A stretch of 64,000 bases of DNA from Pseudanabaena sp. Salubria-1 (GCA_023336205.1 JALQCR010000004.1:173824-237823), one strand, 5' to 3'. Numbered from the stretch's first letter, positions 45,659-55,250 are shown. Notes: generated from the sequence alone by a model not told the origin. Numbers and translations: made by a program.

Positions 45659-46543
45659 CTAACTAGGTTTTTTATAGCGCATTAGCCATGTAAAGAACAG
45701 AATGGGCATCGAGACTGCGACTAATGACTCTGCCCAGAAAAATGAGAGAAAGTCTGACAAACCGCCAAGGGGAGGAGCGCTAGGCTGAAGGTTTCGTACG
45801 GCAGGCAGCGCAAATAACATACCCGCAATCAGGGTAAACATCCCAAATTCAATTGGACGTGGTTGCCAAGCTACCACCATAGTCATCGTAAAGACAATTA
45901 ATCCAATCAACCACATCGCAATCATCCAGAAGATTGCAAAAGACTTAGTGATTACCGATCGCGATACCGTTACGCGCAAGCCTATATAGCTATCAGTAGA
46001 CTCAAACTCAGCTTTGGGAATGTAATCAACATCAATGTTATAGCCTGAAATCGCTCCATAAAAATCAACTGACATGGGAATATCTTCTTTCTCATCTTTA
46101 GGATTAGTTAAAAAGAGATATAAGTCTGATTTGTGAACATCAAAAGGATAGTCGCTAACCCTACCACTAGCTATAGATAAGGAGCCTGTCACAGTATCAG
46201 GAATACGATTTTTTTCAAGTGTAACTTCAGCTTTACCACTTTCGATACCTGTAAAGAATTTTAGGTCCTTAGTGAGGCGTGCATCTTTAACATATGTTCC
46301 TTCGGGACTCGGTGCAAATCTAAGATTTACCTCAGATTTGATAGGATCAACTCCTAGCATAGTAACAGCAACGTTGATCCGATTTGGTTCTTTGTCATCT
46401 CCAAAGGTTAGATTAGCCGATCGCTGCGTGCCATCGTTCTGATAAAAATAGAGTGCCCCCGAAAATGCGCCAATAAAAAGTGCTAGACAAAGCAGCATGA
46501 TAATAATGCGCTTAATCAGAAGGTTGCGACTTGTATTTGCCAT
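45659..46543 (-). CDS. DUF4436 family membrane protein
   Basis: The 294-residue protein has one N-terminal helix (IIIMLLCLALFIGAFSGALY, about 13-32), an extracytoplasmic beta-rich region (about 40-200) with SDYPFDVHKSDLYLFL, and three C-terminal helices (about 205-230, 238-255 and 270-290). This layout and the YPFD block match DUF4436. The role is unknown. It ends 52 bases upstream (on this strand: downstream) of the DUF3598 gene and could be co-transcribed with it. Confidence 0.7.
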   Translation of the reverse strand: MANTSRNLLIKRIIIMLLCLALFIGAFSGALYFYQNDGTQRSANLTFGDDKEPNRINVAVTMLGVDPIKSEVNLRFAPSPEGTYVKDARLTKDLKFFTGIESGKAEVTLEKNRIPDTVTGSLSIASGRVSDYPFDVHKSDLYLFLTNPKDEKEDIPMSVDFYGAISGYNIDVDYIPKAEFESTDSYIGLRVTVSRSVITKSFAIFWMIAMWLIGLIVFTMTMVVAWQPRPIEFGMFTLIAGMLFALPAVRNLQPSAPPLGGLSDFLSFFWAESLVAVSMPILFFTWLMRYKKPS

Positions 46544-46595
46544 ATAGTTTCGACTGAGAAAGTAGTAATAATTTGCAACGTAAATCTTACTCAGA

Positions 46596-47432
46596 CTACC
46601 CCACTTTGCGCTCAGTCACCAGAGTAAGGCTAGCCCATCCACCTCGGTGGTCATAGGCGCGAATCATGCGCTGATTTAGGTTTGGTTCGAGTAGCCATGA
46701 AATAGCTAGGCGAAATGGCTGGCGTGTTGCGATCGCAACTGGACAAGTTATCGATGCACCATCAGGTAAGAGCAAGGTTTGGATCGACAAATTATCCTGC
46801 TCAAAGTTCAGTATTTGTGAGTTATGAGGATCAATCTTTGCGATCGAGGTGATCGTCTTTGCACCCATCGGCGTTTGCATTTGTAAAGACATAATTACGC
46901 GATCGCCTTCTTGTTTCCATTCAGTAACTGTTGATATGGACTCTGGCTCTAGCCAATCTGATGCGATCATAATTGCCTCACCTTCCCATTTTCCAAGCAA
47001 ATCATTTAGAGTTAAAGCTGGACGGTCTGGCGTGGTGTTATGGGGTAGATGTTCACGGATAAAGGTAACACGATCAAGTTGGCTAGCTTTGTCATAGAGA
47101 ATAACCACACGCAGTCGGCGATCGCCATAAATCAATCCCAGCTCTGCACCAAATTCTGTATAGGGTGCAAATTGTAACGACCCTTGGGAAAAAGCTCCAT
47201 TTTCAAAAAAAGTTGTACTTTTATTGAGAGAGCGATATTCCAAAACTAAATCCTGCGGCTGATCGTCATAAAAGCGGCGAACAACTTGACGCACAGTTTG
47301 ATTATCTTCCTTAAGTTCCAGACTAGTTTCGCTGGGAATATCTTCTAATATTTCACCTTTTGTCGATAATCGCGTAAATGAACCTTGCCAACAGCCAAGG
47401 TTTTGCAGTAAACATTCCCATTGCGATCGCAT
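46596..47432 (-). CDS. DUF3598 family protein (lipocalin-like)
   Basis: DUF3598 is a mainly cyanobacterial family with a lipocalin-like double-barrel fold, related to chromophore-lyase-like proteins such as CpeS/CpcS, though no lyase role is proven for it. The 278-residue frame shows two similar halves, each starting with a W-G-x-W/F-type strand: NLGCWQGSFTRLSTKGE near residue 11 and LLGKWEGEAIMI near 145. It ends in RAYDHRGGWASLTLVTER. There is no signal peptide. ATG at 47432. Confidence 0.75.
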   Translation of the reverse strand: MRSQWECLLQNLGCWQGSFTRLSTKGEILEDIPSETSLELKEDNQTVRQVVRRFYDDQPQDLVLEYRSLNKSTTFFENGAFSQGSLQFAPYTEFGAELGLIYGDRRLRVVILYDKASQLDRVTFIREHLPHNTTPDRPALTLNDLLGKWEGEAIMIASDWLEPESISTVTEWKQEGDRVIMSLQMQTPMGAKTITSIAKIDPHNSQILNFEQDNLSIQTLLLPDGASITCPVAIATRQPFRLAISWLLEPNLNQRMIRAYDHRGGWASLTLVTERKVG

Positions 47433-47523
47433 AATTTATATTTCTTAAAATCTAGCTTTAGCTTACATCATTGCCTATTATCCTCAGATACCTACCTACT
47501 TCCTATAGAAATCATCAATATTC

Positions 47524-48183
47524 TCAATCTCCTCCGAGGAACATGGACAATACGGCTAAACCCACTGCCGCCGTACCAATAGCCACAGTATTAGAAACAG
47601 CTTTTTCAGTAGCTTGTTCAGCTTTTGCCTCTAATACAAGCTGACGGTCTTCTTCACTGAGTTTTTCTAGATGTTCGTGATCTAGTTCTGATAGATTAAG
47701 TGTTTTTAATTCTTCCTTTCGCTTTTGTCTAGCTTCAGCTTTTTGCTGAATTGCAGCCTCTTCTTCTCTCTTGGCTTTCAATATTTCCAATTCAGCTCTG
47801 CGATTTTGAGAGATGGGAAAGATATACACCACTGTGCCATCTTCCATATCCACATCTTTACTGTTAATACCGTTAGCAGCGACTTCTTTATTGAGAAACT
47901 TTTCAGCCGTTTCGATGTCAATATTGGACATTCCTGCAAAGAATTTGGCACTAAAAGGCTTTTCTTCTAAGCGTGCTAAATCCAGCGCGTCATGCAGTTT
48001 CTGTATTTGCTTCTTTTCATCATCAAGGACTCCGATCCAAGCTAAACCTGTAAATGCCCCCAAACCAATGCTACCTCCAATGATCCATCGATTGCCTTGA
48101 TAAACTCCTATTGTCAATAGTCCTGCTGCTATCAAACCAAAGGCGATCGCAACATTTTTGCTACCTTGAATATCAGATGACAT
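47524..48183 (-). CDS. Unknown membrane protein with coiled coil
   Basis: The 219-residue protein has two close N-terminal helices (VAIAFGLIAAGLLTIGVY, about 11-28, and IIGGSIGLGAFTGLAWIGVL, about 34-53), a middle globular part, a charged coiled coil (ELEILKAKREEEAAIQQKAE, about 130-190) and a last hydrophobic segment (VAIGTAAVGLAVLSMFLGG). I do not recognise a family. All residues between helices and tail are strongly charged. Confidence 0.65.
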   Translation of the reverse strand: MSSDIQGSKNVAIAFGLIAAGLLTIGVYQGNRWIIGGSIGLGAFTGLAWIGVLDDEKKQIQKLHDALDLARLEEKPFSAKFFAGMSNIDIETAEKFLNKEVAANGINSKDVDMEDGTVVYIFPISQNRRAELEILKAKREEEAAIQQKAEARQKRKEELKTLNLSELDHEHLEKLSEEDRQLVLEAKAEQATEKAVSNTVAIGTAAVGLAVLSMFLGGD

Positions 48184-48502
48184 AATCTTATAGGTTCCTC
48201 GCTTGTCTGATGGATCTATGTAATTTAATCATTAATTATACGGTTGCGGGGTTGATTGGTTTGATGGGCGATTTGGTGTAAGTAGGGATATAGTATTGAC
48301 TTTTAGCGAATAGTAGGATAGATTGAGAGAAGTATCTAGCTAGATAATGATCGTAGTAGAGATCAAAAAAGACGACTTACTCAGCCGTGTGCCTAGTAAG
48401 AGTCGTGATTACCCAGAGGGAAAAAGCCTTGGTTGACGATCACTATAATCTCTTATTCCATAAAGAATCTTAAGTAAGGGTTGCCAATTGGTAGCCCTTA
48501 TC
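48184..48502. other. Intergenic stretch with a possible structured RNA
   Basis: No protein gene is seen in these 319 bases. Positions 48348-48445 can fold: GATCGT (48348-48353) pairs with ACGATC (about 48436-48441), and ACGACT-TAC pairs with GTA-AGAGTCGT inside it (about 48373-48405). The strand and function are unknown; it could equally be a remnant of another element. Confidence 0.35.
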
Positions 48503-49117
48503 TCATTTTGTATAAATACCATAATCTCTCTTTAGTTGTTCGGCATTTAGATCTCTATTAATAATGAATTTGCGAGAATAAGCCACTATATCAGCAATCT
48601 GAAGCATCCGTGATGCAGCAGAATCAATTCTAGCGATGTGTTTAACTGGATTGAGTTTTCTATCTTCAGATTGTTCTCTAGATATTTCGCTTTCAAAATC
48701 ACGGTGAGTATTGTGTTGATTGATGTCGATAATAATTTCTACGTTGTTAATATGCTCACTTTTTAGCACTTCTTCTCTGAAAAGCTTTAAACCAACTTTT
48801 ACTGTCTCAACTAAACCTTGGGCATAAATTACTGGGGTAGATCCCTGTCGAATACTAACAGCACGATTAATCAAAATGAAATGTTCTTGAGATGCAGACT
48901 GCTTGAAGCGCCTCATAAGATCTTTGAGATATTGATCGTCCATATTAACAGCATGAATTTCATTCGCACTTGCCTCTAACTGATCGCTAAAACACTTATC
49001 TAAACGTCCAGTATCTTTCGCTAAAGCAATAACCCCTCCGAAATATAAATCTCTTACCCCCGCAGTCCCAAATTCATCGATAAAGAACAGGATTTTCTTA
49101 TTATTGCCTTTAGCCAT
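48503..49117 (-). CDS. DUF3800 domain-containing protein
   Basis: DUF3800 has an RNase H-like fold suggested by a conserved N-terminal acidic start (ILFFIDEFGTAG here) and a later Asp cluster (VEIIIDINQHN, QIADIVAYSRKF). Members are frequent next to mobile elements and defence genes; the function is unproven. I chose ATG at 49117 (MAKGNNKKILFF) rather than a TTG three codons earlier. It lies 138 bases from the end of the STAND NTPase gene, on the same strand, with a repeat between them. Confidence 0.75.
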   Translation of the reverse strand: MAKGNNKKILFFIDEFGTAGVRDLYFGGVIALAKDTGRLDKCFSDQLEASANEIHAVNMDDQYLKDLMRRFKQSASQEHFILINRAVSIRQGSTPVIYAQGLVETVKVGLKLFREEVLKSEHINNVEIIIDINQHNTHRDFESEISREQSEDRKLNPVKHIARIDSAASRMLQIADIVAYSRKFIINRDLNAEQLKRDYGIYTK

Positions 49118-49169
49118 AGATAGCAAACAGAAATTACATTTGATTCAAAAGATATGATACATACCAAAA

Positions 49170-49246
49170 ATGATCCCCTTTTGTAAAGGGCGTAGAATCA
49201 ATTAAATTCTCTTCTTCCCCCTTAAAAAGGGGGATTGAGGGGGATC
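49170..49246. repeat. Dispersed CCCCCTTAAAAAGGGGG repeat
   Basis: This is an inverted relative of the block at about 43.2 kb, with a strong inner hairpin of CCCCCTT/AAGGGGG and an outer ATCCCC/GGGGAT pair. It separates the STAND gene from the DUF3800 gene and may reduce read-through. Confidence 0.7.
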
Positions 49247-49254
49247 AAAACTTT

Positions 49255-51531
49255 TCAAACCACCTCTAAGTCATCCTGAATTTTTGCTAGGAGTTCTTCG
49301 CAGTCTTTGACTAAAGGAATGCCAAGTTCTTGGGAGAGGGTGAAGGCAGCTTGGCAATGGGTGAGGGCGAGTTGGGGTTGATTGGTTTGATGGGCAATTT
49401 CCGCAAGGGCTTTGAAACTATTGGCAGTTAAAGGTTTAAAGTTAATCTCTTTGGAAATAACTAAGGATTCTTGAATTTTTGTTTCTGCTTCGCTGTTGTT
49501 TTCAAGTTTGCTAAATGCCACCCCAATATTATGTAAAGAAATTGCCATCCCTTGCTGAAAACCGATTTCTTCACTGATGTCGTGATATCGCTGGTGATGG
49601 TTGATCGCTTTTTCATACTGCTCCAAGGAATCATAACAATTGCCTAAATTCCCTAGAGAACTTGCCACCCCTTGTCGATTGCCGATTTCTTCATTGATGT
49701 CGTGATGTTGCTGGTGATGGACGATTGCTTTTTCATACTGCCCAAAAGAATAATAACAAAGTCCTAAATTGCCTAGAGAACTTGCCACCCCTTGTCGATT
49801 GCCCATTTCTTCTTCGATTTTCAGAGATTGCTGGTGGTAGTTGATCGCTTTTTCATACTGTCCCAAGTGATAATAACAAAGTCCTAGAAGGTTTAAAGAT
49901 TTGCGATAACAAACTTGTTCCCGTTTGCTCCCTGCGATCACTTGCTCATATAACTGCGTTCTCTGACGATAAAACCCTTGTAAATCCAAAAACTCCTCAA
50001 CCGATTTATTTTTCCCTTCTCCCCCTCGCTCCTCATTCAAAATATCAAAAGCTAACTGCCATTCTCCCAATTCCCCTGCATGGTAAAACCCCTCTAAATA
50101 TTCCGTCAAATTCGCCAACGATTCCCAAGGTGGCGCGGGTAAATGTGCCAAAAAATAATCCAACGCAGCCTGATGGGCCGATCGCAAGAACTCAGAATCC
50201 GCTTGCTGTTGCACCACCATCGAAATTAAAGGCAAAAACTGAAACCGTCGCGGTTTTCCCTTGAGCGGTTCGGGAGGAACCTCCTGCAACAACGACAAAC
50301 GGGCTAAATACCGTAACTCTGTATCCGTTACCTCGACAGTTAACCCCTGAGCTAACCCTAGATCGAAAATCCCTCGCAATACCGATAACCGCTTTAAAAT
50401 ATCCCCTAACCTTGCCGATAATCGCGCCAAACTCGCCGCTACGACTTCCCTGACACAGGTTTCCGTATCACGGTGATAACCCTCCACCGTAAACAAATCT
50501 AAGCCCAAATTTTCCGCCTCCGTCACACCAACCCCTTCCCCCAACTCCTCCCGCATCCAACTCGATACCAGTTGCATCAAGAGAGGATGCCGATCCATGC
50601 GGTTCACAAAATGGGCTAATTCCTCCTGTGTTCCCGTTAATCCATAGTCTTCCGTCACCAAACGCATCGCATCGGCTTCTGCTAACCCCTTTAAAGCTAA
50701 CCAATAACAACGCGGCAGCAAATTGGCGCTAAACACTGGCTGTTCCCGACTGGTGAGCAGTAGCTTACTATGCATCCCATTCCCTAACCATTGGCTCAAA
50801 AATTGACCATAAACCGACTTCCCTTCTACTGGTATTGCCGTTTCCATATTGTCCAACACCAACAAACAAGGCTCAGCAATTAACCCTACGACGATCTGCT
50901 CAATTAACGTCTCCTCGTCCCATTTTTCATTATAATCTTGTCCCAACTGCTCCAATAGCCATCGCCCAAATTGCGCCAAGGGATAAGGCTGGATAAAACT
51001 CACCCACAACACCCGCCAATCAGGGGTTAACTGCTCCTTGAACTTCACCGCTAAAGCCGATTTACCGTAGCCTCCTGCGGCGGTCATCCCGATTAAGCAG
51101 ATTTTGTCATTGCTTAAGGCGGTTTGGAGTTCCTTGATTTCATCCTGTCGTCCCTGCCATTCATCCACAGGCGGGGGTGTCGTATTCAGGGTTGCAGCGA
51201 TCGCAACTGTTTTGGGAGCAGGAGCAATGACCGAGATGAGATTAGGGAAGCCTTGTTGTGTTTCCGCATATTTTTGCTTTAGCCATTTTCGTAATTTCTC
51301 AAATTGCCCTTTGGTACGGGGTGCTAACTCTGGACAATCATCTCTGAAAAAATTGTAAATCTCTCTTAAAGCCCTTTCAATATCCTGTTCTGACAGTTCC
51401 AGTATTCTCGCAATACGAGCATTAGTATCTTTCGCCCCTTGATCTGAAAAGCGTGCGATAAACACCTGTTTTTGTCTATCTGACAAACCGTAGGAATCCG
51501 CTGTTATATCTAAAAATTTATCCCAAGTCAT
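49255..51531 (-). CDS. STAND (NB-ARC-type) NTPase with TPR repeats
   Basis: The 758 residues divide into three. An N-terminal helical HTH-like region (about 1-90, with LSDRQKQVFIARFSDQ) is typical of cyanobacterial STAND proteins. The NTPase part (about 125-450) has P-loop TAAGGYGKSALAV near 150 and Walker B CLLVLDNMETA near 222, then a winged-helix region. TPR units of 40 residues (about 545-715) are two to three near-identical copies (GLCYY..GQYEKAI.HHQ). STAND proteins switch on by oligomerising after ligand binding; some act in phage defence, others in regulation. No separate effector domain is recognised. Confidence 0.85.
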   Translation of the reverse strand: MTWDKFLDITADSYGLSDRQKQVFIARFSDQGAKDTNARIARILELSEQDIERALREIYNFFRDDCPELAPRTKGQFEKLRKWLKQKYAETQQGFPNLISVIAPAPKTVAIAATLNTTPPPVDEWQGRQDEIKELQTALSNDKICLIGMTAAGGYGKSALAVKFKEQLTPDWRVLWVSFIQPYPLAQFGRWLLEQLGQDYNEKWDEETLIEQIVVGLIAEPCLLVLDNMETAIPVEGKSVYGQFLSQWLGNGMHSKLLLTSREQPVFSANLLPRCYWLALKGLAEADAMRLVTEDYGLTGTQEELAHFVNRMDRHPLLMQLVSSWMREELGEGVGVTEAENLGLDLFTVEGYHRDTETCVREVVAASLARLSARLGDILKRLSVLRGIFDLGLAQGLTVEVTDTELRYLARLSLLQEVPPEPLKGKPRRFQFLPLISMVVQQQADSEFLRSAHQAALDYFLAHLPAPPWESLANLTEYLEGFYHAGELGEWQLAFDILNEERGGEGKNKSVEEFLDLQGFYRQRTQLYEQVIAGSKREQVCYRKSLNLLGLCYYHLGQYEKAINYHQQSLKIEEEMGNRQGVASSLGNLGLCYYSFGQYEKAIVHHQQHHDINEEIGNRQGVASSLGNLGNCYDSLEQYEKAINHHQRYHDISEEIGFQQGMAISLHNIGVAFSKLENNSEAETKIQESLVISKEINFKPLTANSFKALAEIAHQTNQPQLALTHCQAAFTLSQELGIPLVKDCEELLAKIQDDLEVV

Positions 51532-51934
51532 ATAAAGCCTCTCTGTCTTCGATTTGACTCATCTAAGCCCCCTAAATCCCCCAATTCTGGGGGACTTGTA
51601 AGACTATTATTATTTTCTTGTTCCCCCAGAATTGGGGGCTAGGGGGCGATTAGTTCCTCCAGAATTGGGGGCTAGGGGGCGATTAATTGTTGACTTAGCT
51701 AGGTTTTATGACTTGTGTGTACAGGGTAGATAGGGTTGCTGGAATGGTCATTTTGCTGAGGCTGATTCCTTTTCTGTTGGATTATTGTAACCCTTTTTTA
51801 AAAGTAGGCTCTTCAAGTTTGAAGGAATCTTGAAGGAATCTTGAAGGTTTCTTGCGGGTTCTGCCTTGGGAAGACCTGTTTGAATTGAGTCATAGACAAA
51901 TTACTTCATTATTTACAACTTTGAGGACTTCCCT
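51532..51934. other. Intergenic region with GGGGGCTAGGGGGC repeats
   Basis: An inverted pair (CCCCCAATTCTGGGGG at about 51578-51593 and CCCCCAGAATTGGGGG at about 51623-51638) and a direct repeat CCAGAATTGGGGGCTAGGGG (51627 and 51660, period 33) fill the left half. The right half is A/T-rich with two GAATCTTGAAGG-type repeats near 51821-51848 and probably contains the promoters of the STAND gene (minus) and the small gene at 51935. Confidence 0.7.
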
Positions 51935-52159
51935 ATGACTCCCTTCCAACGATTTGTTAAGCTCGTAATCATTGCCAACCTCTTGTTATTCCCGCAAACA
52001 CCGAGACGAGCTTTCTTAAAACGATTTGTTAAGTTCGTAATCATTGCCAACACATTACTGAATCTTTTCTCATCCATCGGTTTAAAACTCGATTTAGTTC
52101 CCTCTTTTAAAGAAGTTCCTCTCGTACCATCTAGTCAAATTTACCCCAAGCAACCCTAA
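51935..52159 (+). CDS. Small protein with a duplicated RFVK-VIIAN unit
   Basis: This is a frame of 74 residues with an internal duplication: QRFVKLVIIANLLL (about 5-18) and KRFVKFVIIANTLL (about 29-42). At DNA level the 31-bp unit at 51949-51979 recurs at 52021-52051 with one difference, 72 bases apart, so the frame is kept. Each unit could form one amphipathic or membrane-associated helix. A GAGG sequence lies ten bases before the ATG. I do not recognise the family; it may not be translated. Confidence 0.4.
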   Translation: MTPFQRFVKLVIIANLLLFPQTPRRAFLKRFVKFVIIANTLLNLFSSIGLKLDLVPSFKEVPLVPSSQIYPKQP

Positions 52160-52261
52160 CCAGACAGATCCCCGACTTTTTCTAGGTAAGCAAAGACAAT
52201 TTGCAAATCTACAAAAAGTCGGCGATCTTAACCTTTGCTTTTTAACTTTTCTTATGCCTAT

Positions 52262-54439
52262 CTAATTAGATTGTTTTAATGGAATCTCGATCGTAAATTC
52301 TGTACCTTTACCAATTTCTGAACTAAAGGACAACTTACCGCCATGATTTTCTGTAATGATCTGATAAGCGATCGATAAACCTAAGCCCGTACCTTTACCC
52401 ACAGGCTTAGTCGTAAAGAACAAGTCAAATAAGCGATTGCGTAACTCATCAGGAATTCCATTGGCATTATCAGAAATTTTGATCACCAAGCGATCGCTCT
52501 TCTGCATATCCGTGATTTGATCATCTGCAAGAATCTCTGTCTGGATCAAAATTCTGGAAACTTTTCCATCTTGCCTATTCCACTGCGGTTTATCATTCAC
52601 CATCTGCCAAGTTCCATTTGCTTGAGCATCTTCCTCAAGCGCATCGATCGCATTAGTCAGCAGATTCATAAATACTTGATTTAGCTGTCCTGCATAGCAT
52701 TCAACATCAGGAAGTTGCGCATAATTTTTTTCAATCTTAATCTCAGGACGATGAGGAGTCGCCTTCAGACGACTTTGCAAAATCATCAAAGTGCTATCAA
52801 TCCCCTCATGAATATCAACAGATTTACATCCTTCTTCATCACTACGAGAAAATTTATTTAGTGATTGCACAATCTTCTGAATTCGCTCTGCACCAATCCG
52901 AATTGAACCGACCAGCTTTACAAAGTCTTCGGCAAGAAAATCAATATCAACCTCTTCCAGCTTTACTTGTACTGCATCGACAGGCGTTGGATAATGAGTA
53001 CGGTAAATTTCGACAAGACTTAATAACTCAGATGTATAGGTGTCAGCATAGGAGAGATTCCCATAAATAAAATTTACAGGATTATTAATCTCATGGGCTA
53101 TTCCTGCCACTAACTGACCCAAACCAGACATTTTTTCGGCTTGAATCAATTGCGATTGTGTACTTTTCAACTCTTGCAAAGCATGTTGTAGTTTCTCAGC
53201 TTGGAGGCGATATTTTTCTTCGGAAGCACGGACTAGCGCTTCAGCGGCAAGGCGTTCAGTAATGTCGCGTAAACTCCAAACTCGCCCCGCACAACTATCC
53301 AAAACATTTTGTGGTTGTGAATAGCATTCTAGAGTTCTACCATCATCTAACTCGACAATCTCAAAGCTATTCTGGTCAATTTCCAGTCCTTTGCCAAATT
53401 GGTGCAAATATTGAGCTGAGCTAATCCGCTTAGCCACATACTTAAGGATATATGAGTCGTCATTGGATCTAAAAATGCGATCGGGAATCTGCCAAAGATC
53501 GACAAATTTTTGATTGCAAATAATAATATTGCCGATCGCATCTAGCACCAAAATACCATCAGCTGTTGCCTCAAGAGTCGCACCGAGCGCGGCAAAGCTT
53601 TTGTTGATTTCAGCTTCTGCGGCTTTGCGATCGCGGATATTTGTACAAATATAAGTTGAGCCAATCACCTCTCCAGATGGACTTTTAACAGGATTGACCT
53701 TTAAGCAAATAGGAATATGCTGATGATCGCGATCGCGCATTTCTATTTCACTAGTCCAAGTACCTCCATGCATTACCGCCGCATGGATTACTTGAGCAGT
53801 TTGCTCATCCGTAAAAAGAGGTCGTAAATCGGTCGTTTTCTGTAAAGCTGACAAACTATAGGCAAATAGATCGCTAAAGGCTAGATTGATATAAATTGGC
53901 TGCCCTGAATCATCAGTAATACAAATTGCATCATTAGCGCTTTCGAGCGCTGTGCCAATTTTAGTAAAAGCATCTTCAAGATATTGACGTTCAGCAATTT
54001 CTTCGGCTAACTGATGCTTTAGCAATGCAGTTTGAGACTCAGCTAAAGGATGGCAAGCGATAATAATCCCACCCGCTGAGCCATCATCGGTATACCAAGG
54101 CTGCACGTCCCACTGGAAATTACTGGCTGATTCTCCGCGAATTGCAATCTCAATTTCCGCCGTGTAATGCATTTGCCCACCGCTTAGGCATCGCTCTAAT
54201 CCATGTCTGTGGGCGATCGCTTTTGGGAGTGATTCATATAGACTTGTGCCTATTAGCTTAAGACGAGGAATGCCCAAAGTTTTAACCCAAGGCTGGCTAA
54301 CTAATATGTAATGTAGATTGCGATCAAACATCGCGATCGGGACTGGACAAAACTCAACGAACCACCGAAGATACTTTTCAACGTGGTTTGCGCGATTTAA
54401 AACTGATCCCCACTGGGTTTTTGGGTTAGCTTTTGGCAT
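52262..54439 (-). CDS. PAS-domain sensor histidine kinase, soluble
   Basis: The protein of 725 residues has no membrane segment. Three PAS-type domains (about 25-130, 155-280 and 285-400; FCPVPIAMFDRNLHYILVSQ, ANDAICITDDSGQPIYINLA, TADGILVLDAIGNIIICNQK) lead through a coiled coil to an atypical HisKA with GLGQLVAGIAHEINNPVNF (His near 447). The ATPase domain follows with N-box LTNAIDALEEDA, GIPDELRNRLFDLFFTTKPV and GKGTGLGLSIAYQI. The HEINNP type is often found in kinases without a paired regulator nearby; none is adjacent here. Confidence 0.92.
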   Translation of the reverse strand: MPKANPKTQWGSVLNRANHVEKYLRWFVEFCPVPIAMFDRNLHYILVSQPWVKTLGIPRLKLIGTSLYESLPKAIAHRHGLERCLSGGQMHYTAEIEIAIRGESASNFQWDVQPWYTDDGSAGGIIIACHPLAESQTALLKHQLAEEIAERQYLEDAFTKIGTALESANDAICITDDSGQPIYINLAFSDLFAYSLSALQKTTDLRPLFTDEQTAQVIHAAVMHGGTWTSEIEMRDRDHQHIPICLKVNPVKSPSGEVIGSTYICTNIRDRKAAEAEINKSFAALGATLEATADGILVLDAIGNIIICNQKFVDLWQIPDRIFRSNDDSYILKYVAKRISSAQYLHQFGKGLEIDQNSFEIVELDDGRTLECYSQPQNVLDSCAGRVWSLRDITERLAAEALVRASEEKYRLQAEKLQHALQELKSTQSQLIQAEKMSGLGQLVAGIAHEINNPVNFIYGNLSYADTYTSELLSLVEIYRTHYPTPVDAVQVKLEEVDIDFLAEDFVKLVGSIRIGAERIQKIVQSLNKFSRSDEEGCKSVDIHEGIDSTLMILQSRLKATPHRPEIKIEKNYAQLPDVECYAGQLNQVFMNLLTNAIDALEEDAQANGTWQMVNDKPQWNRQDGKVSRILIQTEILADDQITDMQKSDRLVIKISDNANGIPDELRNRLFDLFFTTKPVGKGTGLGLSIAYQIITENHGGKLSFSSEIGKGTEFTIEIPLKQSN

Positions 54440-54671
54440 CCTAACCTGACTTATTTGACGGCTTTAGAACTTAACCTCAAAATTGTAGCGGGTTGCAAAT
54501 TTTTAGAGTGTGTTATCTGAACCATAAACAATAATTCTTGACCTACAATGCTTTGCGCTCAAAACCCAAAAAATGTGAGGGAGAGTTAAGTGCCATCTCT
54601 CATTTTTGGACTCAGCTATATGATGTGCATGTTAAGATCGACCATAAGAATCTCCTACACTTTAATAAGTC

Positions 54672-55169
54672 ATGAGGACAGTCACCTCGGTGCAGCAATA
54701 TCCGATTTTTGGCTCTGAAATTAAATGTCCTCATTGTCGGCAAATTATTCCGGCTCTGATTTTGACTGACACATATCTTTGTCCGAGACATGGAGCCTTT
54801 GAAGTCCAGCCCAATTGCAGGGATTTAGTACATCTCCAATCTGATCGACAATGGCGACTATGGGACGATGAATGGTATCGACAACATACCCATCCTGACG
54901 GAATTCGTTTTGAAATCCATGAAAGTATAGATCGCCTATATACTCAGGGTTATCGAGCGATCAAAGTAACTATTGCCCATCGCTACATGGGGCTAGTTGA
55001 TCCTTATCTTGAAAATACGTCCATTGTTTCTAATACCCAAAGTTTGTATGGTTTAACTGTAGAATTTAGCCCCCCCGAAGAGCAAGAGACTCGCTGGGGG
55101 ATTATTAACTTTGAACTAGAAAAGGAATTAGGAGTACCCAAAGGGTATCCATATTTTCGTTCTTTCTAG
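54672..55169 (+). CDS. TIGR02652 family cyanobacterial protein
   Basis: This is a conserved cyanobacterial protein of unknown function, 165 residues. The N-terminal part has a likely zinc-binding knuckle (IKCPHCRQII and TYLCPRHGAFE). It is followed by a conserved block DLVHLQSDRQWRLWDDEWYRQHTHPDG-like text (about 49-75) and YTQGYRAIKVTIAHRYMGL near 95. Length and blocks fit the family as I remember it. There is no signal peptide. It stands alone, divergent from the PAS kinase. Confidence 0.75.
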   Translation: MRTVTSVQQYPIFGSEIKCPHCRQIIPALILTDTYLCPRHGAFEVQPNCRDLVHLQSDRQWRLWDDEWYRQHTHPDGIRFEIHESIDRLYTQGYRAIKVTIAHRYMGLVDPYLENTSIVSNTQSLYGLTVEFSPPEEQETRWGIINFELEKELGVPKGYPYFRSF

Positions 55170-55207
55170 GATTAGAGCGCAAAGATATCGAACAAACCCG
55201 AACCAGT

Positions 55208-55250
55208 AATTTTGTTAAAAGTGTTGCCTTGCAGCACTTTTAACAAAATT
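55208..55250. terminator. 16-bp perfect hairpin between convergent genes
   Basis: 55208-55223 pairs exactly with 55235-55250 around an 11-base loop that can add a TGC/GCA pair. It lies 38 bases after the TIGR02652 stop and runs directly into composite repeat copy 3. Confidence 0.7.

Noticed and set aside
51627..51688. Possible CRISPR array (repeat CCAGAATTGGGGGCTAGGGG)
   Set aside because: Only two direct units with a period of 33 bases and no true spacer; no cas genes are in the window.
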